DNA of 64,000 nucleotides, taken from Pseudarthrobacter sp. C4D7 (GTDB taxonomy: Bacteria > Actinomycetota > Actinomycetes > Actinomycetales > Micrococcaceae). Location of the stretch: positions 38,052-102,051 of the forward strand of contig NZ_JABFMW010000013.1 in assembly GCF_013359725.1 (NCBI RefSeq), in the 5' to 3' direction. Position numbers and translations under genes: made by a program. The notes under the pieces are model-generated. The model had not been told where the DNA came from, did not search any database, and saw nothing but the letters and a program-made list of their open reading frames with translations. Shown here piece after piece: positions 1-9,577 of the stretch; the stretch's first letter is position 1; each line of letters opens with the position of its first letter.

Positions 1-46
1 CAGGGTTTTCTCATGAATGACCTGCCGGAAAATAAGGAGCGCCGGA

Positions 47-910
47 ATGCCCGTCGTAACCATGCGCCAGCTGCTTGACAGCGGCGTCCACTTTGGACAC
101 CAGACCCGCCGTTGGAACCCGAAGATGAAGCGCTTCATCTTCACCGAGCGCAACGGCATCTACATCATCGACCTGCAGCAGTCGCTGTCCTACATCGACC
201 GCGCCTACGAGTTCGTCAAGGCCACTGTTGCCCACGGCGGCACCGTGCTTTTCGTCGGCACCAAGAAGCAGGCCCAGGAAGCAATTGCCGAGCAGGCAAC
301 CCGCGTAGGCCAGCCCTACGTCAACCAGCGCTGGCTCGGCGGTATGCTGACCAACTTCCAGACGGTTGCCAAGCGCATCCAGCGCATGAAGGAACTCGAA
401 GAGATCGACTTCGACGACGTCGCCGGTTCCGCTTACACCAAGAAGGAACTGCTGCTCCTCAAGCGCGAGCTCACCAAGCTGCAGTCCAACCTTGGCGGTA
501 TCCGTAACCTGACCAAGGCTCCGTCCCTGCTGTGGGTTGTTGACACCAAGAAGGAACACCTCGCCGTTGACGAGGCCAAGAAGCTCAACATCCCCGTTGT
601 AGCCATCCTGGACACCAACTGCGATCCCGACGAAGTCGACTTCCCGATCCCGGGCAACGACGACGCCATCCGCTCCGTGAACCTCCTGACCCGCGTTGTT
701 GCCGACGCCGTTGCAGAGGGCCTGATCGCCCGCAACAACCGCGGCACGGGCGCCACCGAAGCTCCGGAAGAGCCCCTGGCCGAGTGGGAGCGCGAGCTCC
801 TCGAAGGCAGCAAGGCAGAAGCTGCTGCAGCTCCGGCCGAGAACGCCGAAGCTCCGGCCGCCGAGGAAGCTCCGGCTGCTGCCGAAGCTCCCGCCGAGGA
901 CGCCAAGTAA
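47..910 (+). CDS. rpsB: 30S ribosomal protein S2
   Basis: Structural protein of the small ribosomal subunit, needed for a functional 30S particle. The ATG at 47 follows an AAGGAG ribosome-binding site at 34-39; an in-frame ATG at 17 lies upstream of that site and is not used. The 287-residue product opens with the S2 signature [14 protein letters not shown] and carries conserved blocks such as WLGGMLTN and [14 protein letters not shown]. The last 30 or so residues are an Ala/Pro/Glu-rich tail, as is common in actinobacterial S2. First gene of the rpsB-tsf-pyrH-frr-cdsA block. Identification is secure. Confidence 0.97.
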   Translation: MPVVTMRQLLDSGVHFGHQTRRWNPKMKRFIFTERNGIYIIDLQQSLSYIDRAYEFVKATVAHGGTVLFVGTKKQAQEAIAEQATRVGQPYVNQRWLGGMLTNFQTVAKRIQRMKELEEIDFDDVAGSAYTKKELLLLKRELTKLQSNLGGIRNLTKAPSLLWVVDTKKEHLAVDEAKKLNIPVVAILDTNCDPDEVDFPIPGNDDAIRSVNLLTRVVADAVAEGLIARNNRGTGATEAPEEPLAEWERELLEGSKAEAAAAPAENAEAPAAEEAPAAAEAPAEDAK

Positions 911-960
911 CACACGCACATTTGCGAATTCTCCGTGCTGTCCGCAGCCGGAGCCGCTGA

Positions 961-995
961 CAGGATGGCAGCCCACCGCGTGGGCTGCCGTCCTG
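961..995 (+). terminator. strong hairpin between rpsB and tsf
   Basis: Bases 961-975 pair with 981-995 to give a 15-bp stem (one U-G pair) and a 5-base loop. There is no U-run after it, so it is either a weak or Rho-assisted terminator/attenuator or an mRNA-stabilising processing hairpin that sets the S2:EF-Ts ratio. Confidence 0.6.
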
Positions 996-1038
996 TCGGT
1001 CCGTACACCACCACACATTTCTAGACAGAGGGGTTCAC

Positions 1039-1875
1039 ATGGCGAACTACACTGCCGCGGACATCAAGGCCCTGCGCGAGCGCACCGGCGCCGGCATGAT
1101 GGACGTCAAGAAGGCTCTTGACGAAGCCAACGGTGACGCCGAGAAGGCCATCGAGATCATCCGCATCAAGGGCCTGAAGGGCGCTACCAAGCGCGAAGGC
1201 CGCTCCACCGCTGAAGGCCTCGTGGCCGCCAAAGTCAGCAACGGCGTTGGCGTCATGATCGAGGTCAACTGCGAAACCGACTTCGTCGCCAAGGCTGACA
1301 AGTTCATCCAGCTGGCTGACAAGGTCCTGGCCGTGGCCGTCGAGTCCGGCGCTGCCGACCTCGAGACCCTCCTGGCCACCGACGTTGACGGCAAGCCGCT
1401 CTCCGAGGTCGTAGTCGAAGAAGGCGCCATCCTGGGCGAGAAGGTCGTTGTCCGCCGCATCTCCCGCATCGAGGGTGCAACGGTTGACGCCTACCTGCAC
1501 AAGACCTCCAAGGACCTCCCGGCCCAGGTCGGCGTCCTGTTCGCTGTCGACGGTGAAGGCGAAGCCGCCACCGCTGCTGCCCACGACGTTGCCGTGCACA
1601 TCGCTGCCATGGCTCCGAACTACCTCACCCGTGAGGACGTTCCCGCCGAGCTCGTCGAGTCCGAGCGCCGCATCGCCGAGGAAACCGCCAAGGCTGAAGG
1701 CAAGCCCGAAGCTGCCCTCACCAAGATCGTTGAAGGCCGCGTGACGGGCTTCTACAAGGGCGAGGTCCTGGTTGACCAGGCATTCGCCAAGGACGCCAAG
1801 AAGTCCGTTGCACAGGTCCTCGAAGAGGCCGGTGTCAAGGGAACTGCCTTCACGCGTTTCCGCGTAGGCTCCTAG
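1039..1875 (+). CDS. tsf: Elongation factor Ts
   Basis: Guanine-nucleotide exchange factor that recycles EF-Tu-GDP during translation. The 278-residue product has an N-terminal UBA-like domain containing [16 protein letters not shown] and the EF-Ts signature [11 protein letters not shown] near residues 75-85, followed by the dimerisation/core domain. ATG at 1039 is preceded by a GAGGGG ribosome-binding site. It lies 128 bp after rpsB across a strong hairpin, so it may be read through from rpsB at a reduced level. Length is normal for actinobacterial EF-Ts. Confidence 0.97.
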   Translation: MANYTAADIKALRERTGAGMMDVKKALDEANGDAEKAIEIIRIKGLKGATKREGRSTAEGLVAAKVSNGVGVMIEVNCETDFVAKADKFIQLADKVLAVAVESGAADLETLLATDVDGKPLSEVVVEEGAILGEKVVVRRISRIEGATVDAYLHKTSKDLPAQVGVLFAVDGEGEAATAAAHDVAVHIAAMAPNYLTREDVPAELVESERRIAEETAKAEGKPEAALTKIVEGRVTGFYKGEVLVDQAFAKDAKKSVAQVLEEAGVKGTAFTRFRVGS

Positions 1876-1885
1876 CCTGAACTGC

Positions 1886-1918
1886 AAGGGGGTGGCCACT
1901 TCGGTGGCCGCCCCTTTT
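1886..1918 (+). terminator. terminator-like hairpin with UUCG loop after tsf
   Basis: Bases 1886-1899 pair with 1904-1917 around a TTCG tetraloop closed by C-G, one of the most stable RNA loops. The right arm ends in TTTT (1915-1918), so this is the best intrinsic-terminator candidate in the block. It separates rpsB-tsf from pyrH. Confidence 0.75.
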
Positions 1919-2026
1919 GCATGCGCCCAAACGCCCTGCAACCCGGTCCAGCCGGACAGCAGCCGTTTCCGGGCACGGGATCCGGCAGGATACCCTTTTT
2001 TCGAACGTCACCAACGGGAAGGCATC

Positions 2027-2764
2027 ATGGAAGCCGACAACACTGTCAAGCATTCGGAGAAGAACCGGCGGCGCGTCCTCCTGAAGCTCTCCGGCGAGGT
2101 TTTCGGCGGCGGGAAGCTCGGTGTCGATCCCGAGACCGTCCGCGACGTCGCCAAGCAGATCGCGGCAGCCGTCCCCGAAGTGGAGGTGGCCATCGTGGTG
2201 GGCGGCGGAAACTTCTTCCGCGGCGCCGAGCTGTCCCAGAGCGGCATGGACCGCTCCCGCGCCGACTACATGGGCATGCTGGGTACGGTCATGAACTGCC
2301 TCGCGCTGCAGGATTTCCTGGAGCAGGCGGGCGTTGAAACCCGTGTTCAGAGTGCCATCACCATGGGCCAGGTGGCTGAGGCCTACATTCCGCGCCGCGC
2401 CATCCGCCACATGGAAAAGGGCCGCGTGGTCATTTTCGGTGCCGGAGCGGGCCTGCCCTACTTCTCCACCGACACGGTGGCCGCCCAGCGCGCCCTGGAA
2501 GTCCACGCGGACGTGGTGCTCATGGCCAAGAGCGGGGTGGACGCCGTGTACACCGCGGACCCCAAGAAGGACCCCACCGCGGAACGGCTGGAGACCCTCA
2601 GCTACGACGACGCCCTGCGCCGGGACATCCGCGTCATGGACCAGACGGCCATGACCATGTGCAAGGACAACGACCTCTCCATGGTTGTTTTCGGCATGGA
2701 AGGTGAAGGCAACGTCACGCGCGCCATCCTTGGCGAAAAGCTGGGCACACTGGTCACCGCCTAG
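2027..2764 (+). CDS. pyrH: UMP kinase
   Basis: Phosphorylates UMP to UDP in pyrimidine nucleotide synthesis; bacterial hexameric amino-acid-kinase-fold enzyme. The 245-residue product starts its catalytic core with LLKLSGE (ATP-binding lysine), has [10 protein letters not shown] near residue 60, and ends with the family motif [17 protein letters not shown] at 2027 has a GGGAAGG ribosome-binding site at 2016-2022; the open frame continues upstream into the tsf terminator and should be ignored there. The residues before the core are a normal actinobacterial extension. Followed by another strong hairpin. Confidence 0.95.
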   Translation: MEADNTVKHSEKNRRRVLLKLSGEVFGGGKLGVDPETVRDVAKQIAAAVPEVEVAIVVGGGNFFRGAELSQSGMDRSRADYMGMLGTVMNCLALQDFLEQAGVETRVQSAITMGQVAEAYIPRRAIRHMEKGRVVIFGAGAGLPYFSTDTVAAQRALEVHADVVLMAKSGVDAVYTADPKKDPTAERLETLSYDDALRRDIRVMDQTAMTMCKDNDLSMVVFGMEGEGNVTRAILGEKLGTLVTA

Positions 2765-2790
2765 CTGCGGCTAGGATGATTTCAGGACAA

Positions 2791-2823
2791 TTCCGTCCCC
2801 GCCCCTTCCGGGCGGGGACGGAA
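2791..2823 (+). terminator. perfect 14-bp hairpin between pyrH and frr
   Basis: Bases 2791-2804 pair perfectly with 2810-2823 around a 5-base loop. No U-run follows. It is the third strong hairpin in a row between genes of this block and may act in attenuation or mRNA processing. Confidence 0.55.
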
Positions 2824-2894
2824 ACAGCAACAAAGAACCACGTGAGTGCAGGGATCGGGCGCCCCGGACTGCACCAGAACCGTCAGGAGAGACC

Positions 2895-3452
2895 GTGATC
2901 GAAGAAACCTTGCTCGAAGCCGAAGAAAAGATGGACAAGGCGGTAGAGGTAGCCAAGGAAGACTTCGCCGCCGTCCGCACCGGCCGCGCCAACCCGGGCC
3001 TCTACAACAAGGTCCTGGTGGACTACTACGGCTCGCCCACGCCGCTGCAGCAGCTTGCCTCCTTCGCCATCCCGGACGCCCGGACCATACTGATCACCCC
3101 GTTCGACAAGACCGCCATGCGGGACATCGAACGCGCCCTCAGCGATTCCGAGGTCGGCGCCAACCCGTCCAACGACGGCAACGTCATCAGGATCACCATT
3201 CCTGAACTGACCAAGGAACGCCGCAAGGAATACGTGAAGATCGTCAAGACCAAGGGCGAAGACGCCAAGATCTCCATCCGCAACATCCGCCGCAAGGCCA
3301 AGGAAACCCTTGACCGCCTGGTCAAGGACGGCGAAGCAGGCGAAGACGAAGGCAGCCGGGCCGAGAAGGAGCTGGACAGCCTGACCAAGGCCCACGTGGA
3401 TGGCATCGACGAGCTGCTCAAGCGCAAGGAAGCAGAGCTGCTCGAAGTCTGA
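2895..3452 (+). CDS. frr: Ribosome recycling factor
   Basis: Releases ribosomes from mRNA after termination together with EF-G. The 185-residue product is exactly the usual length and has the RRF features [20 protein letters not shown] near residues 28-47 and the C-terminal helix-rich domain with [16 protein letters not shown]. The start is GTG at 2895 with an AGGAGAG ribosome-binding site. The stop codon shares its last base with the cdsA start (TGATG), so the two genes are translationally coupled. Confidence 0.96.
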   Translation: MIEETLLEAEEKMDKAVEVAKEDFAAVRTGRANPGLYNKVLVDYYGSPTPLQQLASFAIPDARTILITPFDKTAMRDIERALSDSEVGANPSNDGNVIRITIPELTKERRKEYVKIVKTKGEDAKISIRNIRRKAKETLDRLVKDGEAGEDEGSRAEKELDSLTKAHVDGIDELLKRKEAELLEV

Positions 3453-4372
3453 TGGGCCAGGCAGATCAGGCCCCCGCACCACGGGCGCGCACACGGGGGA
3501 AGCAGCCCAGGAGCAATCCGACGCCAAAGGCAGGGCGGAACCTGCCCGCCGCCGTCGTGGTGGGCCTGGCCATGCTCATCGCCGTCCTGGGTGGGCTGCT
3601 GTTCCTCCCGCTCGCGTTCGTAGCCATTGTTACTGCCTTTGCGGTCTTTGGCGTGTGGGAGATCTACCGGGCGCTGGAAGCCAACGGCACCAGGATGCCC
3701 ATCGTGCCGGTCATGACGGGCACCCTGGCCATGCCTTTTGCAGCCTATTTTGGCGGCATCGAAAGCCAGCTGTTCGCGCTGCTGCTCAGCGCCGTGGCCG
3801 TCCTGCTGTGGCGCTCCATCGAAAGCGCAGCAGGCTCGGCCAACAGCATCTTCGCCGGCGTCTTCACCCTGGGCTGGGTTCCTTTCTTCATCAGCTTCGC
3901 CGCGCTTCCGCTGCACGCCGCGGGTACCACGCCCCTGGGCCTGTGGCCCGACGGCATGGCGCCCATCGGGGCGTGGGAAATCGCCGTGATGCTCCTGCTG
4001 GTGGTCTCCAACGACACCTTCGGCTACCTGGTGGGCGCGTCGCTGGGCAAGCACCCCATGGCACCGAAGATCAGCCCCAAAAAGTCCTGGGAGGGCTTCG
4101 CGGGGTCGGTGGCCGGTGCCATGCTGATCGGTGTCCTGGCAGCCCTGTTCGTGCTGGACAAACCGTGGTGGGTTGGCGCCGTGCTGGCTGTGGGGACAGT
4201 CGCAGCGTCCACCGCCGGCGACCTCGCCGAGTCCATGGTCAAGCGCGAACTGGGCGTCAAGGACATGAGCAGCATCCTGCCCGGGCATGGGGGAGTGATG
4301 GACCGGCTGGACTCCATCGTCTTCGCCTCGCCTGTGGCGTTCATCCTTTATGGCCTGGTTGCCGGCGCCTGA
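3452..4372 (+). CDS. cdsA: Phosphatidate cytidylyltransferase (CDP-diacylglycerol synthase)
   Basis: Integral membrane enzyme that makes CDP-diacylglycerol from phosphatidate and CTP, the precursor of phosphatidylglycerol, cardiolipin and phosphatidylinositol. After a basic cytoplasmic N-terminus of about 28 residues there are several hydrophobic segments. The C-terminal third carries the full family signature, including SMVKRELGVKD followed by LPGHGGVMDRLDS. The 306-residue length is typical. It overlaps the frr stop by one base. The rpsB-to-cdsA gene order is conserved in actinobacteria. Confidence 0.95.
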   Translation: MGQADQAPAPRARTRGKQPRSNPTPKAGRNLPAAVVVGLAMLIAVLGGLLFLPLAFVAIVTAFAVFGVWEIYRALEANGTRMPIVPVMTGTLAMPFAAYFGGIESQLFALLLSAVAVLLWRSIESAAGSANSIFAGVFTLGWVPFFISFAALPLHAAGTTPLGLWPDGMAPIGAWEIAVMLLLVVSNDTFGYLVGASLGKHPMAPKISPKKSWEGFAGSVAGAMLIGVLAALFVLDKPWWVGAVLAVGTVAASTAGDLAESMVKRELGVKDMSSILPGHGGVMDRLDSIVFASPVAFILYGLVAGA

Positions 4373-4480
4373 CCCCTCCGACCCGGCCCGCCGGGCACCC
4401 CGCCCCTGCTGCTGCACCCAGTGCGGCACCCTAAACTGGTGCGGAAAGCACTACCGCCGAAGAACATTGAAGGAATCGAA

Positions 4481-5065
4481 GTGGCATTGGACATTCATCG
4501 GCAGATCCCTGCGTCCTTTGAGCGCGTGCAGCGCAGCGAGTACGGCTACAACGCCAGGCAGGTGGACCAGTTCCTGCAGCGGGCACGGATCTCCCTTGAA
4601 ACCCCCGAATCCGCCACTGACCCCGTCAACAGCTCTGACGTGAGGGCAGTTTCCTTCGATCCCGTCAAGGGCGGCTATTCCGCCACGGTGGTGGATGCTG
4701 CCCTGGACCGGCTCGAGGACGCGTTTGCCCGCCGGGAGCGCGATGAGCTCATCGCGGCCCAGGGCGAGGAGGCCTGGCTGCGCGAGATTGGAAGCCTGTC
4801 CGGCATCCTGCGCGGGCGCCTGCACCGGCCCGATGGCGAACGGTTCCGCCGGCCCACCAAGAAGAAGGTCCGCAGCTACAACACCGACGATGTCGACCGG
4901 CTGTGCCGCGAGCTCGTGGCCTACCTCGAGCAGGACAAGCCCCTGAGCGTAGACAGCGTGCGGCGTGCCGTGTTCCGTCCGGCGGTGGGCCGCGAGGGCT
5001 ACGAGGAGTCCCAGGTGGACGCCTTCCTGGACCGCGTCGTCGAGCTGATGGCAGCAATCGACTGA
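4481..5065 (+). CDS. DivIVA-domain protein
   Basis: 194-residue protein with two or more short DivIVA-type segments: FERVQRSEYGYNARQVDQFL near the N-terminus, VSFDPVKGGYSATVVDAALDRL in the middle and RAVFRPAVGREGYEESQVDAFLDRVVEL at the C-terminus. Each has the G-Y-x(4)-VD-x-FLDR-like core that DivIVA uses for coiled-coil assembly at curved membrane. The GTG at 4481 has GAAGGAA just upstream. It is much shorter than Wag31/DivIVA and lacks the long coiled coil, so it is a DivIVA-repeat accessory protein rather than the polar growth scaffold. A TAAACT hexamer at 4432-4437 may be its -10 box. Confidence 0.8.
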   Translation: MALDIHRQIPASFERVQRSEYGYNARQVDQFLQRARISLETPESATDPVNSSDVRAVSFDPVKGGYSATVVDAALDRLEDAFARRERDELIAAQGEEAWLREIGSLSGILRGRLHRPDGERFRRPTKKKVRSYNTDDVDRLCRELVAYLEQDKPLSVDSVRRAVFRPAVGREGYEESQVDAFLDRVVELMAAID

Positions 5066-5087
5066 GGGGCGGCGCCGCCGGAGGCTG

Positions 5088-5777
5088 TCAGTCCCCGGCC
5101 GGCGGGGTGGGGGAGAGCGGTTTGAAGCCGAGCCACACGTTCCGGTAGCTCCGGTATCCGTGTACCGCGGACACCGACAGGAAGGCCACGCCGCACAGGG
5201 CACCCGCAAGGAACCCGCCAGCTGTCCCTGCCCCGGCCAGCGTTGCCAGCAGACCCGCAACAATGGCAATCAGGGCCGCGTTCGCCGTCGTCATGAAAAT
5301 CATGCTGCTGCCCGCCACATGGCTGAATGAACCGCGGTTGCCGAAGAAATAGTAGGTCTGCACCGAACCGGCCTCGTCGTCGTGGTGCGCGGACATCAGG
5401 TACGGCGCCACCCCCGGGTCCAGGTCCACATACGCTGCGCGCAACCGGTTCATGGCCGTGACGTACATCAGGTCCTCGTGGGCCACGTTCATCACCCGGA
5501 TCTGGGTCAGCAGGCCGATTGCCATGTCGATGACTAGGACAACCACTGCCAGCAGGACGAAAGTATCCGAAAAGCCCGTGGCCTGGCCCACCAGTGCCAC
5601 GCTGACAATGCTGGCGGAGGTAAAAGTCAGGAACATGCTGATGCGGGTCAGCACCTCGCCTTGGGCAGTACTGCGTGATGCAAGCAGGCCCCAGTGTTCC
5701 GTGGCGAGCAGTTGGGCCCGTACGGAGGCAGGGACCCCGCCGTGTTCGTGGGACATACCGCCGTCCTCAGTGGACAT
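5088..5777 (-). CDS. Hypothetical four-helix membrane protein
   Basis: I do not recognise a named family. The 229-residue product has a soluble N-terminal stretch with ASVRAQLLATEHWGLLASRS, then two hydrophobic segments (about residues 45-90), a cytoplasmic middle region containing YLMSAHHDDEAGSVQTYYFFG, and two further hydrophobic segments near 155-205. The ATG at 5777 has a GGAGGA ribosome-binding site that overlaps the end of the upstream symporter gene, four bases away, so it is the last gene of the kinase-regulator-symporter operon. Its job there is unknown. Confidence 0.7.
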   Translation of the reverse strand: MSTEDGGMSHEHGGVPASVRAQLLATEHWGLLASRSTAQGEVLTRISMFLTFTSASIVSVALVGQATGFSDTFVLLAVVVLVIDMAIGLLTQIRVMNVAHEDLMYVTAMNRLRAAYVDLDPGVAPYLMSAHHDDEAGSVQTYYFFGNRGSFSHVAGSSMIFMTTANAALIAIVAGLLATLAGAGTAGGFLAGALCGVAFLSVSAVHGYRSYRNVWLGFKPLSPTPPAGD

Positions 5778-5781
5778 GGCG

Positions 5782-7263
5782 CTATTGTCCTCCCGATGAC
5801 CGTTCGGTTGCCAGCGGCCGTTCCGGGGTATGCAGCCGGGTCATGGTGCGGGCCATGGTGCCCGGGATCCGGTGCGGCGTGGCCCGGGACACGATGACCA
5901 TCACGGCGAACGCGGCCGGCACGCTCCACGCGGCAGGCTGCGCGAGCCACGCCGGCGTCTGGCCCGAGCCCGATACTGCCCCCGCAATCATGGCCCCGCC
6001 GCACAGCATTCCCCCGGTCACCATGCCCGCGATGGCGCCTGCATCGGTCAAGCCGCGCCACCAGATCCCCAGCAGCAGGACGGGGCAGACGGTGGATGCG
6101 GTGAACGCGAAGACCAGGCCCACGCTGCCGGCAAGGGCAAAGGACCCGGTCATCAGCGCGAAGCCCAGGGGGACCAAAGCGGAGACGACGGCGGCCAGGC
6201 GGAACCCGCGCACGCTCCCACCCAGGACATCCTGGCTGATGACGCCCGCCAACGAGACCACCAGGCCGGAGGTGGTGGACAGGAACGCCGCAAACGCCCC
6301 GGCCACCACCAGGGCGGAGAGCAGGTCGCCGGGAACCCCGCCCACGAGTTCCCCGGGCAGCCGCAGGACCATGGCGTCCGGCTGCCCCGAGCGGGCCAGG
6401 TCGGGGGCATACATCCGGGCCACCAGCCCGTACGCCGTGGGAAACAGGTAGAACACGGAGAGCAGGCCCAGGACGATCAGGGTGGTCCGCCGGGCCGAAT
6501 GGCCGTCCGGGTTGGTGTAGAAACGCACCAGCACGTGGGGCAGTCCCAAGGTGCCGAACAGCAGCGCCACCAGGAGGGACACGTTCTGGTACAGCCCGGC
6601 AGGAGGCGCGCCGGTGGGGTTGACCGCCGGCAGGGACCGGGGCTCCGCACCCTCTCCTGCCAGGACAAAGACAATGAACAGGATGGGCACCGCCAGGGCC
6701 GTCAGCTTCAGCCAGTACTGGAACGCCTGGACAAACGTGATGGACCGCATCCCGCCTGCCACCACCGTGAGGCATACCACCACCACGACGGCTACCGAGC
6801 CCACCCAGGACGGCAATCCCGTGGCGATCTGGATGGTCAGCGCGGCCCCGTGCAGCTGCGGCACGATGTAGAGCCACCCCACCATCACCACCACCAGGCT
6901 GGTGACCCGCCGGACTGTCCGTGAACCGAGCCGTGACTCGGTGAAGTCTGGAATCGTATACGCGCCGGAGCGCCGGAGCGGGGCAGCGACGAAGAGCAAC
7001 AGCATCAGGTAGCCGGCGGTGTACCCCACCGGGAACCAGAGAGCATCCGTCCCGGACAGCAGGATGAGTCCGGCCACCCCCAGGAAACTGGCTGCCGACA
7101 GGTACTCCCCGCCGATCGCCGATGCATTCCACCAGGGCCGGACCGTCCGGGACGCCACGTAGAAGTCTCCGGTGGTGCGCGAAATCCGCAGGCCGTAGAA
7201 CCCAATGATGGCCGTGGCCAGGGACACCACAGTGACCGCCGTGATGGCGACGCCGGCATTCAC
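5782..7263 (-). CDS. Sodium:solute symporter (SSS family), operon-linked to LytTR system
   Basis: Predicted Na+- or H+-coupled carboxylate symporter of the inner membrane, about 493 residues and 13 hydrophobic segments. Family features are GDFYVASRTVRPWWNASAIGGEYLSAASFLGV near the N-terminus and TLGLPHVLVRFYTNPD in the middle; it resembles the ActP/MctP branch. The chosen GTG at 7263 has GAGG upstream and sits 7 bp after the partner gene; the frame stays open to 7329, inside the partner. The substrate cannot be read from sequence; short monocarboxylates such as acetate, pyruvate or lactate are likely from the family and the context. Confidence 0.85.
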   Translation of the reverse strand: MNAGVAITAVTVVSLATAIIGFYGLRISRTTGDFYVASRTVRPWWNASAIGGEYLSAASFLGVAGLILLSGTDALWFPVGYTAGYLMLLLFVAAPLRRSGAYTIPDFTESRLGSRTVRRVTSLVVVMVGWLYIVPQLHGAALTIQIATGLPSWVGSVAVVVVVCLTVVAGGMRSITFVQAFQYWLKLTALAVPILFIVFVLAGEGAEPRSLPAVNPTGAPPAGLYQNVSLLVALLFGTLGLPHVLVRFYTNPDGHSARRTTLIVLGLLSVFYLFPTAYGLVARMYAPDLARSGQPDAMVLRLPGELVGGVPGDLLSALVVAGAFAAFLSTTSGLVVSLAGVISQDVLGGSVRGFRLAAVVSALVPLGFALMTGSFALAGSVGLVFAFTASTVCPVLLLGIWWRGLTDAGAIAGMVTGGMLCGGAMIAGAVSGSGQTPAWLAQPAAWSVPAAFAVMVIVSRATPHRIPGTMARTMTRLHTPERPLATERSSGGQ

Positions 7264-7270
7264 CCGTGCC

Positions 7271-7642
7271 TCACTGCTCCCCGGCCAGGTCCCGGTAGCG
7301 CGCCTCATTGCGGGCCGCCGTCCTGACATACAGCCAGGCGCTCAGCCCGATCACCGGATAGATTCCCGCGCCCAGCAGCAGCCAGCCGAACGGGATGCCG
7401 GCGATCCGGGTATCCGCCAGGCCGGGAACCACCACCAGGGTCAGCGGGAATGCGGCCAGGATCAACAGGAAACCGCCCGCCACCACCAGGGCCAGCCGCA
7501 GCTGGGACCTGATCAGCGAGCGGACAAACACCTGTCCCACCTCGGAATCCTGTGCGGCTTCCCGCGACTCCAGCGGCCGGGGCGCACCGCCCCCTGCGGG
7601 GCGGGCGGACCCGGGCGGCGCAGTCACCCGGACCCGGGTCAT
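7271..7642 (-). CDS. Small two-helix symporter partner (DUF485-like)
   Basis: 123-residue protein with two hydrophobic segments (about residues 50-70 and 84-105) and a basic C-terminus, WLYVRTAARNEARYRDL. This layout matches the small DUF485-type proteins that precede acetate-type SSS symporters and are thought to be accessory subunits. The ATG at 7642 overlaps the stop of the upstream response-regulator gene by four bases (ATGA). The in-frame extension to 7828 lies inside the regulator gene and is rejected. The DUF485 assignment is weaker than for the gene at 9787. Confidence 0.7.
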   Translation of the reverse strand: MTRVRVTAPPGSARPAGGGAPRPLESREAAQDSEVGQVFVRSLIRSQLRLALVVAGGFLLILAAFPLTLVVVPGLADTRIAGIPFGWLLLGAGIYPVIGLSAWLYVRTAARNEARYRDLAGEQ

Positions 7643-8355
7643 GCGTGCGGCCTGATCCGGGTTGCCTCCAGCTTCTCCCGCACGATGGGCAGGTGACGGC
7701 GGCTGATGGGCAGCCCGGCACCGGCCACCGTCACGCGCGGACCGTCGGCCGCCAGCTTCATGGAGGAGACATGCTTCAGCGCCACCAGATAGGAGCGGTG
7801 CGTGCGGATGAAACCTGCATCCGCCCACTGCTGTTCGAGGTCCGCCAGCGGCACCCGGATAAGGTAGCTCGCATCGGCCGTGTGCAGCCGCGCATAGTCG
7901 CCCTGCGCCTGCACGTAGGTCACGTCGTCGCGGCGGATCATCCTGGTGGTCCCACCCTGGTCCACCGTGATCATCTCCGGCGCCGCGCCGCCGTCGCGCA
8001 GCTCGCAGATCCGCCCAACGGAACGCGCAAGACGCTCAGTACGCACTGGTTTGAGCAGGTAGTCCACGGCAGCGAGTTCAAAGGCCGCTAGGGCGTGGTC
8101 CTCGTCGGCAGTGACAAAGACAACCGACGGCGGATTGCTGCTGCGGGCAATGGCAGCAGCGATCTCCAGTCCTGACACCGCGGGCATGTGGATGTCCAGG
8201 AAAACCGCGTCGATGCCGCCGGCGGACAGGGCCGTGAGGGCCTCGGCGCCGGACGTGGCACGCAGGACTTTCCCGATGCGCTCGTCCCTGCCCAGCAGGA
8301 AAGCCAGTTCCTCAACGGCGGGCAGCTCATCATCAACGACGAGGACGTTAATCAT
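7639..8355 (-). CDS. LytTR-family response regulator
   Basis: DNA-binding response regulator of the LytR/AlgR type, 238 residues. The N-terminal receiver domain has the acidic pair D8/D9, the phosphoacceptor D54 in VFLDIHMP, and the conserved K in YLLKPV near residue 102. The C-terminal LytTR domain (about 130-235) contains DVTYVQAQGDYARLHT and FIRTHRSYLVALKHV. It follows its kinase by 33 bp. A TACCCT hexamer and AGGAAG precede the ATG at 8355, so an extra short-leader promoter is possible. Confidence 0.9.
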   Translation of the reverse strand: MINVLVVDDELPAVEELAFLLGRDERIGKVLRATSGAEALTALSAGGIDAVFLDIHMPAVSGLEIAAAIARSSNPPSVVFVTADEDHALAAFELAAVDYLLKPVRTERLARSVGRICELRDGGAAPEMITVDQGGTTRMIRRDDVTYVQAQGDYARLHTADASYLIRVPLADLEQQWADAGFIRTHRSYLVALKHVSSMKLAADGPRVTVAGAGLPISRRHLPIVREKLEATRIRPHA

Positions 8356-8388
8356 CTTCCTAGGGTACTTCCAGCGGCGGGGCGATCC

Positions 8389-9570
8389 TCACGCATCGTG
8401 CCCGGGCTGGGACTTCGGCACCCGCATGGTGATCAGCGTGCCTTCGCCCGGCGCCGTTTCCACCACCAGGCCGTGATCGTTGCCGTACACCTGGCGGAGG
8501 CGTGCATCCACGTTCCGCAGCCCCACGTGGTCCCCGTCAGTGTGGCCCGCAAGTACCGACCTGAGCTGCTCCGGGTCCATTCCCACGCCGTCGTCCTCGA
8601 TGGTGACCTCAGCGAAGGCCCCGGCGTCCTCGGCAGTGATGCTGATATGCCCGGGGCCCGCCTTGGCTTCAAGCCCGTGCCGGACGGCGTTCTCCACCAG
8701 CGGCTGCAGGCTGAGGAAGGGGATGACGGTGCCCAGCACTTCCGGGGCCACCCGCAGGCTCACCTGCACGCGGTCGCCGAACCGGGCACGCTCCAGCAGC
8801 AGGTAGCGGTCGATGCAGCGGAGCTCTTCGGCGAGGGTGGTGAAGTCACCGTGCCGCCGGAACGAGTAGCGGGTGAAGTCCGCGAATTCCACTACCAGCT
8901 CCCTGGCCCGCTCCGGATCGGTATTGATGAACGATGCGATGGCGTTGAGTGAGTTGTAGATGAAGTGCGGGCTGATCTGGGCCCGCAGCGCCCGGACCTC
9001 CGCCTCCATGAGCAGCGTCCGGGAGGCGTCCAGCTCGGCAAGTTCCACCTGGACAGCAACCCAGTCGGCCACTTCCCCCGTGGCCCTGACCAGGCCTGCC
9101 CCCGCGGAAGGGGCGAAGGCGGCCACCGCGCCCACCACCCGCGTGCCCGCCCGCACGGGGGCGATGACGGCGGCGAGGTGGCTGCCGGTTCCCTCCGTGC
9201 CGGCGGCGAGCACTGCTGTCCGGCCGGACGCCAGGACATCGGCCGCAAGGTCCATGAGCCGCGGCCTGATGTCTTCCGCACCGCCGTCCCAGGCCAGGAC
9301 GCCGGAGGTATCAGTGATGGCCAGGGCATCGCAGGCCAGCAGGGAACGCAGTTGGCGGCTGGCCTTGGCTGCCCCTGCCGGGTTCAGTCCGCGGCGCAGG
9401 TGCTGCCCGGCCTGGGATGCGGCGTGGAGCGTGTGGTACGTGGCGCGTTCGGCATCGGTACCCAGCTCACGGAAGGAACGGAGCACCTTCAGGCCAACGC
9501 CGACGACGACGGCAATGGCCATGGCGATCACCGCGACGGCCGCGGCGGTGAGGAGGGGCGAGTCCGGCAT
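8389..9570 (-). CDS. LytS-type sensor histidine kinase
   Basis: 393-residue kinase: one membrane segment at about residues 7-29, a GAF-like sensor region at about 40-175, a His_kinase (PF06580-type) phosphoacceptor block LRAQISPHFIYNSLNAIASF with H202, and a HATPase_c domain with the N-box LVENAVRHGLEAK and the G-box DDGVGM. It lacks the multi-helix sensor of LytS/BtsS, so ligand sensing is probably by the GAF-like domain or through the co-encoded symporter. The frame continues upstream to 9882 but the ATG at 9570 fits the family start. A likely leaderless -10 (TACGCT) ends seven bases upstream. Confidence 0.9.
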   Translation of the reverse strand: MPDSPLLTAAAVAVIAMAIAVVVGVGLKVLRSFRELGTDAERATYHTLHAASQAGQHLRRGLNPAGAAKASRQLRSLLACDALAITDTSGVLAWDGGAEDIRPRLMDLAADVLASGRTAVLAAGTEGTGSHLAAVIAPVRAGTRVVGAVAAFAPSAGAGLVRATGEVADWVAVQVELAELDASRTLLMEAEVRALRAQISPHFIYNSLNAIASFINTDPERARELVVEFADFTRYSFRRHGDFTTLAEELRCIDRYLLLERARFGDRVQVSLRVAPEVLGTVIPFLSLQPLVENAVRHGLEAKAGPGHISITAEDAGAFAEVTIEDDGVGMDPEQLRSVLAGHTDGDHVGLRNVDARLRQVYGNDHGLVVETAPGEGTLITMRVPKSQPGHDA

Positions 9571-9577
9571 GGTGCCC

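Noticed and set aside
17..46. Upstream ATG extension of rpsB
   Set aside because: It would place the clear AAGGAG ribosome-binding site inside the coding region; S2 proteins begin at MPVVTMRQ.
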